From Edolisoma coerulescens (lineage: Eukaryota > Chordata > Aves > Passeriformes > Campephagidae): 64,000 nt of DNA. The notes below the pieces were generated by a model. That model was not told where the DNA came from and made no database searches. It saw nothing but the letters and a program-made list of their open reading frames with translations. The translations under genes and the position numbers were made by a program. The stretch is from positions 3,791,265-3,855,264 of the forward strand of contig VWZW01006289.1 of NCBI GenBank assembly GCA_013397115.1, read 5' to 3'. Positions 1 to 10,990 of this stretch are shown here, piece after piece. Positions within the stretch are counted from its first letter, which is position 1, and each line of letters begins with the position of its first letter.

Positions 1-785
1 CTTTTTTCAATAGCTTTTTTTGTGGCTGTTGTGCATGATAGCTGCATTAATATTGTGTTTGTCACATGGAGAGTGCGACACATAGCATCGACAGTGCTTT
101 GGCTGCTTCTCTTTTTGTATTTGTGTGGTGCCTGGCAGCAGTGTTGTATTCATGCCCTTCTTTCCCTCCTGTTTGTCTTCAGGAAAACCATACTGTGTGT
201 GCTGAAAGATTTGTTCTTGGCTCTTCAGTCATTAGAGTAACCTTCTCCATGATGTGGTGTAAATGTATGGAAGCACAACCTTGCAAATTTGTGACTTCAG
301 TTGACAGGCCATAGGTGCCTACATGGGTGTAACCATAAATACGTAGCCAGCTGGACTGAATTCAGTGACATTATTTTCATGTTTCAAGTTAAGCATGAAT
401 TAAGTGCTTTGCTGGATCAAGCTTTTAGTACAGATGTTTGTAAAAATTCTGAGTAGAATCTGTCTACAAAAAACTCAGGTAAGAGTATAACTCAAAATAG
501 AAACGTGTCCAGCTAATTAGACAAATTTAATTTTTAATGAATTTTCTGTCTTGGGAGAAAAGACTGATTAAACAACTGGATATAATCAACTATAGACCAA
601 AACTGTTAGCAAATTTGTAACATGTACTTTAGTTCTTTTTTTCCAAATAATGTACTTGTGAAATAACTTCCCCTTGAGATATTATCTGGTTTAGGTGTTA
701 TATTGTTGGTGTTTTCACGGCTCTCAAGGCTGCTAGCTGTGTGTCTCATTTTATATAATATTATACCTATACGCTACTACTGCTT
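1..785. other. Non-coding unique sequence
   Basis: AT-rich sequence with no recognisable gene or repeat. Two overlapping open frames on the plus strand (22-240 and 66-314) encode hydrophobic, cysteine-rich peptides matching no family I know. They lack a coding context and are most likely chance open frames. Confidence 0.6.
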
Positions 786-789
786 TGTA

Positions 790-905
790 GGATGAAATTG
801 TTGGCCCATTGTAAAGATGGGGAGCTGGTCTTCAGCTTAGCTTGGTCAAGATCAAATAGGGAATTTCTAAAGAGAAGACTCCTTACTCTATGCTTCAGAA
901 TACCA
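790..905 (+). repeat. Possible MIR-like SINE remnant
   Basis: The stretch starting near CCATTGTAAAGATGGGGAG and running through TTGGTCAAGATCAAATAGGGA follows the order of words in the MIR core and 3' part (cattttacagatgggga, then ttgcccaaggtcacac, then a segment ending in tgact). Similarity is patchy, as expected for a very old insertion. The call rests on word order alone; a profile search against MIR would settle it. Confidence 0.3.
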
Positions 906-1749
906 CTCAAAGCACTGCTGTCTCTACTTCATTGCCTATCAGGCCAATAAACATCAATAAATCACTGGAAAGAGCTTCTTTCTGTTGTTAAACTAAATAG
1001 CTTCTCATTGCTCCTTATGCAAATTTAACATCTTATAAGTGTTTTTGCAAGTCACTAAAGGAAGCATTTTAATAGTTCAGGAATCTTACCCCTAAAGAAA
1101 GATACACGAATACATATCAGTATTTGGTGATCATTAATCTTGGATTGCCCAAATGTGTGGATCACAGGCTAGACATGTAAAATAATGGGACAATCAAAGT
1201 AAATGGGCGCTTCTGAAAAATACTGCCCTTTTAAAAGCAAGAGACAGAAATGTTTGGGGTACAAATAAGCCTTAAATTTGCACTTCGTACTTCGTATACT
1301 ATAGGCAAACCCAACAAACAAATGACATTTTTAAAGACTGTATCAAGTATATAAGTATTTTGCCTCCATGCACTTTTATGTATTTCCTTTATAGATACTG
1401 TGTGACTTGTAGCTAAAAGATTAAGCAGTAAACAGTGAAAGATTTTTCCTCTATTTCTCTTGAATTTTGTAATGGTTTAAAGATGAGGGAGCGGTAAGTC
1501 ATTACCTGGATCCAGTCTTCGCTTACTTCTGGAGTATAGATCAATTTCTAGAGTCACGTTTTAGAGATGGTGTTAGTTTTGTTTTTCCTCAGTTGGATGG
1601 GAAATAGAGCTTTTCTGTTTCAAAGTTTTCCAAATGTTACCATAGAGCTGAGAGAGGTAGATGTTGAATAAAAACATCAGAGCTTGTGAAATTCTGTCCA
1701 CAAACCTCTGTAAGGAAGTGTGGTAAAGCAGCAGTTGTAGTATATGCTT
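906..1749. other. Non-coding unique sequence
   Basis: AT-rich, with stops in all frames and no repeat recognised. A short direct duplication (ACTTCGT twice, near 1283-1296) is the only local structure noted. Confidence 0.6.
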
Positions 1750-2215
1750 TGGTCTAAAACCATCTCCCTCTCTCAGTTTGCCCTTAGGCCAATGTTAATT
1801 GCTGAAAAGCCAAATGGTATAAACAGGTTTTCAGAGTACAGAACTGCTGAAAAATAAATGCAATAAGAAAACAAGATAAATACCCAGTGCTAAGAAATGA
1901 TGATTCTCTAGATTTCCTCAGTCAAGCAATATTTATCAGATGCATTGATTTAACTAGCGGCTATTGGCAGTTACAAATGGATGATGACAGGAAACAAAAA
2001 ACCACCTTCATTTGCCATAAGGGGGCTTTTCATTTTAATGTAATGCCTCTTGGAATTACCAGTGTCCCGACTACATTTCAAAGATTAATGAACATCATCC
2101 TGTCAGGTTTAATATATCATACTTCTCTAGTACACTTGGACAGGAGACTGTTCTCATAGATTCCCAGAGTTTTCAACAACACTTATGAGATTTTTTTTAA
2201 GACATAAGTTCTGAA
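1750..2215 (+). pseudogene. Ty3/Gypsy LTR-retrotransposon reverse transcriptase relic
   Basis: Translated pieces match the fingers and palm of a Ty3/Gypsy reverse transcriptase, the enzyme that copies element RNA into DNA. The first piece (from about 1768) reads through the block normally near 'SPFASPVLVKKKDG'; here AEKPNG is visible. It stops at a TAA at 1855-1857. The match resumes in another frame at 1875 and stays open to 2159. In that frame DLTSGYWQ lies at 1947-1970 and FNVMPLGI at 2034-2057, followed by FQRLM. The catalytic YxDD box is reached near 2133, but its second aspartate codon is lost (HLDR), and a stop follows at 2157-2159. A short SFQQHL-like word downstream fits the post-box region in a shifted frame. 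No gag, protease, RNase H, integrase or LTR was recognised nearby. The copy is clearly dead through at least two frame changes, stops and loss of a catalytic residue. Confidence 0.87.
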
Positions 2216-5200
2216 AGGAACGAAATAGTTAGGGTTTTAAAAGAGAGCTTTCATTCCAATCTGGATACACAGTAAATACTATAAAATTAATTTGTGTCTG
2301 TGGAAAACCAAAGCGACATAAAACGTTGTGGGATCATGCAGAAAGCTTCATATAGCTATGTTCTATTATCCTGGAAGTACTACTATATCGTGTAAATGTA
2401 AGGAAGGAAAAAAAATCACTCTTAGACATCAGGAATCATTTAACAACCTCAGTCTCTTACAAAAGTGGGACTAAATCAGGAAAATGTGTTCTTCATTTTT
2501 TGTAATTTGAAGAATAGAGTATAATAGATCGAAAAAATTGATAGTAAAGAGGACATTAATAAACAAATCAAGCTGAAAAGTTAGTAATCCAAAGTTATAA
2601 TGATTTAGGCTTAAATTTATTTTGTTTCAATGAGTTTACTTAATTAAGCTCAGAAATCACACAACCACAACTTTTTAATGTAAACCACACTACGCTGTTA
2701 TGATGAAATAACATCAAAAAAAGAATAATTTTCTCTTTCTTGTAAAAAACCTTTGAATTGTAGTCTAGATGCCATTAACCATTCCTTACTTTTTGACGCA
2801 TGAAACATATTGCAAAATCAGAAAACTGAAATAATTTTATATATTATATATTCAGTCCATTATTCAGTAGATATTATACGCCACAAACAAACTTTCTTTC
2901 TTCTTTTATACTCAGCAACATCTTCATTTCTGAGGTAAAATGAGATTTTTCCTGACTTGTTATGTATCACAGGCTTCAGTCATAAATTGTTTTACCAGTG
3001 CAGTACCTTACGGTGTAATTTGATCTTCGAAAAACATTTTCCAGTGGATGGATAGCTTTCAATAATTATTATAATAAATATAAAATTGACTGTGTTATAT
3101 ATGTGTTAATTTAATTCATGTGTGATTTATCTATTTCATATAGAATGTTCCATTAGCTTCCTGTAACCCATAAACAAAATAACTTATGGAAAACAAGAAA
3201 TGCATATGCTACTTGAAATTAAGATTAGTCTTCACATTAATGTTAAGGTTTTGTTTCAGGGTTCATTTTCATATGAAAGGTGCACAGAGCACCTTTGATG
3301 CTGTCTTCTTTTGATTTGTATAAATATATTCCTATTGGTCTTTTAAAATTCTTAGACAAAATCTTAAAAAATTAGAAAAGGTAGAACAGTGCATATGGGT
3401 TAGGGCAGCAATGGAAACTACATATATACGTGTGTATAAGTTTTAAGTAAAATGAAACACCAGCAATTACCAATAACTGTGGTGGAATATTCATTATTAG
3501 GTTTTTAGACTAAGGTGAGATATTTTATTAAAAACAACTTCCATCTAACCACAAGTTCCCAGTCTTGCCTCAGAAATGATTGTACAGCTTCTCTTACACA
3601 GGAAGTTGAAATACAGGGTCATTGTGACTCCTGATTTTAAATCTCTGAATAATTCCTTTACTTTGATTAGCAGAATATAAATGTCCAGATGAACTAATAG
3701 TTTTAACTAGCCTATCTCCTTTTTTATGGTAGTCTTGGGATGGCTGCAAGACAGTGACATACTTGGGCTGATTTTTTAACTTTGGTGACTAAAATTTTTG
3801 CGCAAAGTAAGTTGGAAAACTTCTTTATGGGCAGGAATTTTTTTTTTTAAAGTGTAAACGTGGTGGTTTTTGGTTTTGTTAAAATTAATATTGTCATAAG
3901 TAAACAAAAATGTTCTGTGATCAGAACATCTAATGCAGCTGAAACTAAACAGTCTGCTGTGTTTCACTTCAAAACTCTTGAAATTGCTACTTTGCTCTAG
4001 ACTTCTGAAATTGCTAAGGAAATGCTGCAGTTGACAAAAATGCCTGACAAAGAATTCCCAACCTGAACAAGGTGTTTTGTGAGCTGTATGAGAATCAAAC
4101 TTTGTGTCCTTTGGCTACAACACCTTGCCTTAAATTCAATGCAAAGTGAAGTAAGACTGAACCAGAGGAGTGTAGTGTGGGAAGCACACAGCACTACTCA
4201 CCTCTTTGGGTGGAAAACCACTTGGTCATTATTCCCTTTTATATGCACTGATTTTTAAGAAGACTCCTTAGAATTTTCACAATGCATTCCACTTCCACGT
4301 TAGCTGTTGGAAATGTAATGTGTTAAATGGATGAGAAAGAGGAATCTGATAGTGACAGCTCACAAATCTGATTTCTTTAAATTAGGGAAAAGTCTCATGC
4401 ATCAAAATGGATTTTCATTTTTGCAGTACATTTTGAAAAACCGCCCATGCCTTTGTAGCATGCCCAGCTTTTAATTTGACATATTGTGATATCTGTCATC
4501 ATTTTTTGGGTGTCTCAGAATCTTCATAAATTGCTGGAAATAGTTCTTAAATGTCATTTATTACTTCTGCTGCATAAGGCTTGCTTTGCAAGGTGGAAAT
4601 ATCAGTTATTGATTTCATCCCATAGTTGTGCAGGAGATTTCCCCTAGTCACCTCTGGCCTTCATCCTTAGCCATACCTCATTCACCTCTAGTCTGCACAT
4701 GTAGTGTTATTAGCTGTGGTATCAGCGAGGAGCTCCTTTCCTACGCTGCAACGCTGTGGTGTTTCTCGGGCTTGCGTTACTTATCATCTCAGCTGCAGAA
4801 ATCTCTGCATGCTGTGACTGGGTAATATTGCCTCCGGGAAGTTTAAGTCCTGCTCTCAGTCCTTCCTTAGTTTTCCTTCATTTGCCACAGGCAAATCTTG
4901 GTCTGGTCCCTCTGAGGTGTAAAAAAGGGGTTAAACTTTAGATGTCTATCAACTCATAAACATAATGAAGCAGAGGAGGCAGTTGCGTCTTACACTTGTT
5001 CCACCAATTCCTTCTCTCTTGCTAGAAAGTATTCGTTCCTTTTACCAGAAAACTGAGGTTATCTGCTCATGTTTCTCAACTGAATTGTTCAAAATCTCCT
5101 CTGTAGGTAATAGACTGTTTCTAAATTTTGTGCCTTGAGCTAGTGTGCTGTAAATTCTTCTGGTGTCTTATCAAGCCCATTACAGCTTTAGTCATTATTG

Positions 5201-5639
5201 TCAACCCTCTCAGTGGTGTGCTGAGATGCTGAAGACCTAATTTTGTCAAACTAATTTTATCAGACTTTATTTAAAGTCCTCCAGTTTCTTATTAAAGAAA
5301 CAAATCTTGAAAAAATATTATACTACAACTCTGTTTGGTTTCCTGGACTGATTTTGAAGCTGTCGTTCTCTTCTGCAGAGTTCTTTGAGATTTCAAATAT
5401 GGGCTACAGTAAAACTTCTGTAGTTTTATGTATGGCTTTTAAAAGCTGAGAGATTTAGAGCCAGTAGACTGGCCTGGAGGAGGCCCACTTTCAAATCCTT
5501 TTCTTGATATTGCCATGCTTAGCTGTGGTAATATCAGTTACCTATTTGGGTTGTGTGTTTGTTAGAACAGTTGCACTCTGTCTATGCCATTAAACAGTGT
5601 TTAGAACAAGGACTTTCACTGGAAGATCGATGGGAGGTA
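2216..5639. other. Non-coding unique sequence, possible hidden retroelement flank
   Basis: AT-rich sequence with dense stops. The rest of a Gypsy pol gene would be expected just after 2215, but I could not recognise RNase H or integrase there. A T11 run sits at 3838-3848. Around 4620-4940 the sequence is slightly richer in GC and CpG and has two overlapping short open frames without recognisable product. Confidence 0.55.
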
Positions 5640-5886
5640 TGGTGGGAAGATAATAGGTGACAAACCCAAGTTGAAACATGAGAGAGTCCAAGCACATGTA
5701 AGGACAATCTTTTTCCCATGAGTTTAGCCAAGCATTGGAACAAGTTGCTTAGAGAGGGTGGACAGACTCTATCCTTGGCATTTCCAAAATTTAGCTGTAT
5801 AATATCCTGAGTAACCTGTTCTGACCTCAGAGCTGACCCTGCTTTGAGCAGAAGATTGAGCTGTAGACCTCCTTAGGTTACTTTTG
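5640..5886 (+). mobile_element. CR1 LINE 3' fragment (sense)
   Basis: This is a decayed 3' part of a CR1 non-LTR retrotransposon in sense orientation. The order of words is that of avian CR1: aagttgaaacatgagaga, an expected 'aagcactggaacaggttgcccagagaggtggtggagtctccatccttgg' counterpart starting at AAGCATTGGAACAAGTTGC, then GAGCTGACCCTGCTTTGAG near 5829-5847. The homology fades around the ACCTCC word near 5868. The terminal ATTCTATG-type repeats are not preserved. It is too diverged and too short to encode anything. Confidence 0.85.
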
Positions 5887-6659
5887 GGTACTGGGTAAGC
5901 AGTTTTTCAGTCTGTTCATACATACATTTCTTACAGAAGCAGGAACTGTTAAGTTCTCTAAGTTTTCATCATCTAGTTACTGATTTAAACATTTAGCTTA
6001 CTCACTAAGAATTTCTATAGAGTTTTGAAAAAACACTAAGCAAAATGCCTTTTACTTTGAGCCCCCTTTTACACAGAAAGCTGTATTAAAAACCAAACCA
6101 GAACTACACATATCAGGAAATACTTTATTTGGGATCCTGGCCCCTATAAGCCAAACAAAATGTTCCCAGATTTAGCTCAGAATAGACAAGAATATTTTTA
6201 TGCAAGCTTAGACACTGCAGTAAATAATCTGTGTTGAAGAGTTAAGTATATAAATTGCTTGTATCTATACTGTCTGCATTGCTGTGTGCCTAATATTAAT
6301 AGTGATTGGAGTGAATACACATGTGTGTATGTAAGTATCCCTAATTAATTTAGAATATGTGACTGTATCACTCCAGGAAGGTGGTGCATTTGGTTGCTAT
6401 ATGATTGTTCAGTGAGCAGCCTCATTTGCTCGTGGAATTGACATTGTAGCATTCTGCTTTCAAATGCATTATCCATCCTGAGCAGAACACAAGCAACATA
6501 AAAACCTAAGAAAATGATTCTTCCCTGAAAGATAATGCCACATAATTGAGTCTCTGTATAGGTTGTTTGGAGACAGTAAGAAAGAAATGTAAAACAGGAT
6601 TCCTGAAACTGGTACAGCTTGTAAAATCTTGTTAAGCCATGTTAAAAATAATACATTAA
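5887..6659. other. Non-coding unique sequence
   Basis: AT-rich, without recognisable gene, repeat or RNA. A few alternating purine-pyrimidine words (ACACATGTGTGTATG near 6317) are the only simple-sequence feature. Confidence 0.55.
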
Positions 6660-7270
6660 TGCCCCCATTAGAAGCTGCAGTTTATTTATTGCATCCTATT
6701 CTTTAGCTCTAGTAGACATAGGCTCTTTTTTAATCTTCCATCCGTCCTTCCCCCTCCCCTTTGAAAGTGCACTCATTGAACTCTTGGCAATTAGTGTAAT
6801 TGAAATTTATTGACAATGCAGCCGTCTGCTGAAGCTTCATTGTTCCGAGTGCTTAGTGCACAGTGCTATTGAGCAATGCCATGGCAGTGTCAGACAGCTC
6901 ATACCTTGCTCAATTATATCAATGGACCAGTGACTGCCAAAGGTTCCTTTGGGGGTACGAATGTTACTTAGTGATAAGAGCCTTTCGAAACAGAATCCCT
7001 GGGCCCCATCTCTGGTGGGAGATGGAAATGAAATATGTATTTCTCTGCTGTGGAAAATTAATGTAATTGGCTCCCTTAAAAAGCTTTGACAAGTTGACCT
7101 GTTTGAAATCTGAGGAGGGCTTATACTGCAGTATCATATTATCTCCAGCATAAAACCCCTCCTTTGGTGGCAGTGACAGTGGGATAAAATGGAATTTGGA
7201 TAGTAATATTAAACTTCAGCTCTATTGAAGACGTTCGTATGTTTTTCCATTTATAGCTGCAAGATGGTGT
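6660..7270. promoter_or_regulatory. Candidate conserved non-coding element / enhancer
   Basis: Compared with its surroundings this block is of balanced, non-repetitive composition and rich in developmental transcription-factor words. These include TGTAATTG-type homeodomain cores (near 6794 and 7063), CTTTGA words suited to TCF/LEF, and ATTGTT/ATTGA words of SOX type. A 67-codon open frame (6863-7066) has no recognisable family and is probably incidental. Calling it an enhancer is inference from texture; multi-bird or bird-crocodile alignment is the deciding test. Confidence 0.3.
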
Positions 7271-10200
7271 CTTATAGAAATCCGACCTTTTTTGTATTGC
7301 CATCTAATCTTTTCTTTTTGTTTTGATTTATACTAGTGCTGGAGAGAAAACAGAGTATGTGAGTAAGATATCTATACCTAGGTTTTCTTCTAAAATATCC
7401 ATTGATGGAAATTTAAATAATACGTTAAAAGATAATACTTGATTCAGGCTAATTCTGAAATCAGATTTAAGCTCTCAGAAAAAAATAGTCAATATATTCC
7501 TTTTACTCATATAGTTTTATACACAAAAAATAAATAAGAGGTTTGCACAGAAGTCAAAGAACAAAGCTGAATATCCAAATATTCATTTTGTCTTGTGTTT
7601 GAATATAGATGCATACAACAGTTTTGTCATTTATTGGACTTAAATTATAATGATGGAACAGGAGACATTTGAAATGCACCATATTCTGCTCAGGCTTAAG
7701 CATCATGCATTTCTACTAAATTCACTGTAAAAGTGTGTTTGAAAATTAGTAAGAGTTCAACTAATTGTTTTTTAAAAATTTTTTTCCAGATAATGTCACC
7801 ACTTGACATTTTATTTAAAAGAATATTAAAAAAGAAAGAAGTTTGAAATGGAAGCCTCCACATATAAGTACAAAATTTCATTAAATTATTATTTATTTTC
7901 CTTCTTTTCAAAACCAGAGCAAAATCTATTTTTGTTAAGAGATGGGGGAGTAATTATTCACATTGTAAATTTTTGCATTACAGTTGTCTTTACCCTTCAG
8001 CACATAAATGAAGATCTCTTATTTGTGGGAGCTCAGGAAATATAGAATTCTTGTTCTCATATGTGGGGGGTTTGGGCTGTAAAATCCTCCTTTGTCACTT
8101 AAAGAGATTCTCCAGTAATGAGAAGAGGCCTCTCTGGAAGACTGAAGCACCTGAAATGGCAGAGTCTTGGGTGAGAAAAATATAAGACTGAAAGAAAGCA
8201 GGAGTTTAATTGAGATAAAGAAAACCTGCAGCAGAGATAACAAGGTAAATTATTTGTTATTGCTCTTTAAAAAAAAAGAAAAAACACCCCAACAAGCAAA
8301 AATCAGATTAAAAAAAAAGATTGAACAAGTCTCCTTTGATTTTTGTGGAGACAGAACTTGGTGATTACCTTGTGATTTGAAATGTTTCACCTGACTGCAT
8401 CCCTGTGTCTTTGCTAGTCATTGCTTCCCACACTGGAAGAGCACCTTTCCTGGTTTCAGTCTGGATGCTGTCAAAATTTCTTGAAGGTATCTTTCAAGGT
8501 GTAGAGTAATGTTAAATCAGGATTAAAACCTCTGTCCAGGATTTGGTCTCAGACCTAGGATAATCCTGCTTTTCTTTCAAAATTACTGTTTCTCAGATTG
8601 TAGCTGTTCAGAACAGCCACAGTTGAACTCCCTGATATGTTTCTTTTAGTGTTAAAAGCTTAAGAACTCTAGACCTAAGTAACATAAAATTTATCTCACC
8701 AGATATAAAATATTTGAACATTCTTCAGCAGTGCCCAGAGTCAGACAATACTTCAGTCAGTCCAATACTTCAACAATGTCCAGAGTCAATTTTCTCTTAT
8801 TTCTGGAAAAAGTTATGGGGAAGGAATGCAAGAGTTTAAGAATTAAAGTGTCAATATTTGAGTGCAGATACTTTAAGTGAATTTGTTTAAATAAAGAAAT
8901 AATTACTTTAATATTTTAAAATTATTATTATTTAGTACTACCAGTATTATTAGGATTTAGTATTATCACAGAATACATTTGTATTTAGTTAACTGGAAGT
9001 CTACCTTGATAAACTAGAGTTTTGTATGGAGTGTCTGAATCTTACACTGAGTGATTTCTTTATGTAGTTATCACCCGTTGATTGCTGGATGGTAAACTAG
9101 TTGGTTAAAGACTAATCCTTTATATCTCAGACAAAGATGATGCAATCAAAGCTCAATCATCAAACCCAGCCTACAGATCTTCCAACTGTGATCATCTTTC
9201 TTCTGTTTCTCTGGAAGAGAATCATGCAGAAGATAAATATATATAATACTGGGTTATTTATATAACTTTAAATAATTTCCTTTAATCACATTAAACTTCA
9301 GTGAATGTTGTACATGTGATGAATTTAAAGCTTTCATCCTAACTTCATAAAAGTTCTTTCAGAGCCTGTACTAGAGAACGATCGCTCTGAATTGCTACTA
9401 ACTAATGAAGGCATGCAATTATTTTAAATGTTCCTCCAAGGGATTCTCTTGGTAAAGTATTTTAAATTCATATATAAAAAATTAATGACAATGTGATTTT
9501 AACTTCCTCTGCATCTGGGCTGACTGCAGTCATTACATAGAGAAAATTATTCAGATATCTTTATTAAAAGTATAGCATTGAGATGCACACTTCTTTGTGC
9601 ATCATAAATTGCTCCTCTGGACTTCATAATATTGCCATACAGTGAAATACAATTTACCTAATACTTGTTTAAATAGTCTGTACTTAGTTTTGGGAACATA
9701 AATTACTGCTTTCCTTTCATGTATTCTGCATACTGGTAGATGTTAAGATTATGCAACTTGCTAGCACCTCTAGGGGATAACTATGGTCTGAAACAATATA
9801 TAGTAGGCCTGAAAGTATTTTAAAGTACTATTATTTTTTTTTAATTCCCTCAGTGCTGCAACATATTAAATTATTTTAGGCATTTTGTGGATTAATTAAA
9901 ATGTCCATGGCATTATCAGCTCAAGAAATGGGTAGGCAGGGTGGGGAAGAAGGAGAGAGAAAGATGAAACTAAATATGAAACTCTTGTACGTGTGTACAT
10001 GTACATCTGGAGGAAGAAAAGGATCCCCATAGCTGTAAACTTGGTTACATCTGTTCTAAAACCTCATAAATTTCTGCTTAGCAGTCCAGCTGGGCAGAAT
10101 CTTAAAAGAACATCAAATAGATACTCATCTTGATGAAACAATTATGTTGTCAGTTCCCTTGATCAGCACAAGCTTGACAAAGCATGCTGCAAACTTGTAA

Positions 10201-10299
10201 TTTTAGCCTAGAGCTCACAAAACTTGAAGAGGTGATCCATGGAAAGGAATGAATTATCTGAAGATTGGGGTTTTCATGAACTGTTCCTTAAGCACCAAA
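7271..10299. other. Non-coding unique sequence
   Basis: AT-rich, stop-dense sequence. It contains A-rich stretches at 8266-8286 and 8310-8319 and a small imperfect duplication at 8722-8788. No exon, RNA gene or interspersed repeat was recognised. Short overlapping frames on both strands between 7696 and 8364 look like chance. Confidence 0.55.
8722..8788. repeat. Imperfect local duplication, about 44-bp period
   Basis: The word ACTTCA/TCTTCA followed by GCAGTGCCCAGAGTCA recurs about 44 bases later as CAATGTCCAGAGTCA. The second copy carries a few substitutions. It is a local tandem duplication with no coding role. Confidence 0.6.
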
Positions 10300-10990
10300 T
10301 CTTGGCCTGCAGTTATTTGAAAGTTGGGCAGTACCAGCCCTGGGGTGGAGAGAGAGCATAATATTTAGGCAGTGAATGTATTTTTGCTCCCAGCTGACAG
10401 CTCCATACCATAACTGTCAGCCGTGACATCTATCTTAAGAGCGTAGCACTTTTCAAGTTCTTTTGTGTCTGTCATTCAACTAGGGACATGCTGTGTTAAA
10501 TCCTGGCCTGGCAGACAAAACTCTTGCTGACTACCTGGATTTCATGCCCTCCGTGTGGAGTGGGGGAGAGGCTCTTTCTGCCATGTGTATTCCTTTCTGC
10601 CAGAAGTCGCACCCTGGGCCTGAAAGGTTGGTGTCTATGACCAACATGAAAGGGGACATGAGTGAAGCAGTTGCACAGTAAAGAGAAGAAGGGAATTTTG
10701 TTTGAATCTTTCCTTTTGTGCTTGGACTGGGCCTGGGATAGGAAACTATGTAGTGCTCAATGAAAAAGAAAGGAAAACTCTAGGAAACACTGTGCATAAG
10801 GTGTGCGTAATACAGCAAGAATTTAGGGGGAGTATCCACATACTTACATAATGCTTAGGCTTGGTTATGCATCTCAAAATATGAAAGTTTTAATTATGGA
10901 GGCTCTGTTGTATTCTTTTTCTTATGTTCTTCCTGGAAATAGAAAATAAATTCCTAACAGATTCCAAGTTTAAAAAAAAAAAAAAAAAAA
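10300..10990 (+). pseudogene. Possible retrocopied transcript 3' end
   Basis: AATAAA at 10945-10950 is followed 21 bases later by an uninterrupted run of 19 A (10972-10990), the arrangement left when a polyadenylated RNA is reverse-copied into the genome. Upstream lies a somewhat GC-richer stretch with a 62-codon open frame (10493-10681), whose product I do not recognise. I could not find a convincing target-site duplication flanking the block, and the 5' boundary is a guess. In birds CR1 rarely mobilises polyadenylated RNA, so a plain A-tract expansion beside a chance AATAAA is a serious alternative. Confidence 0.25.
10972..10990 (+). repeat. A19 homopolymer
   Basis: Uninterrupted run of 19 adenines, the longest A tract seen in the window, directly after CCAAGTTT. 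Confidence 0.97.
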
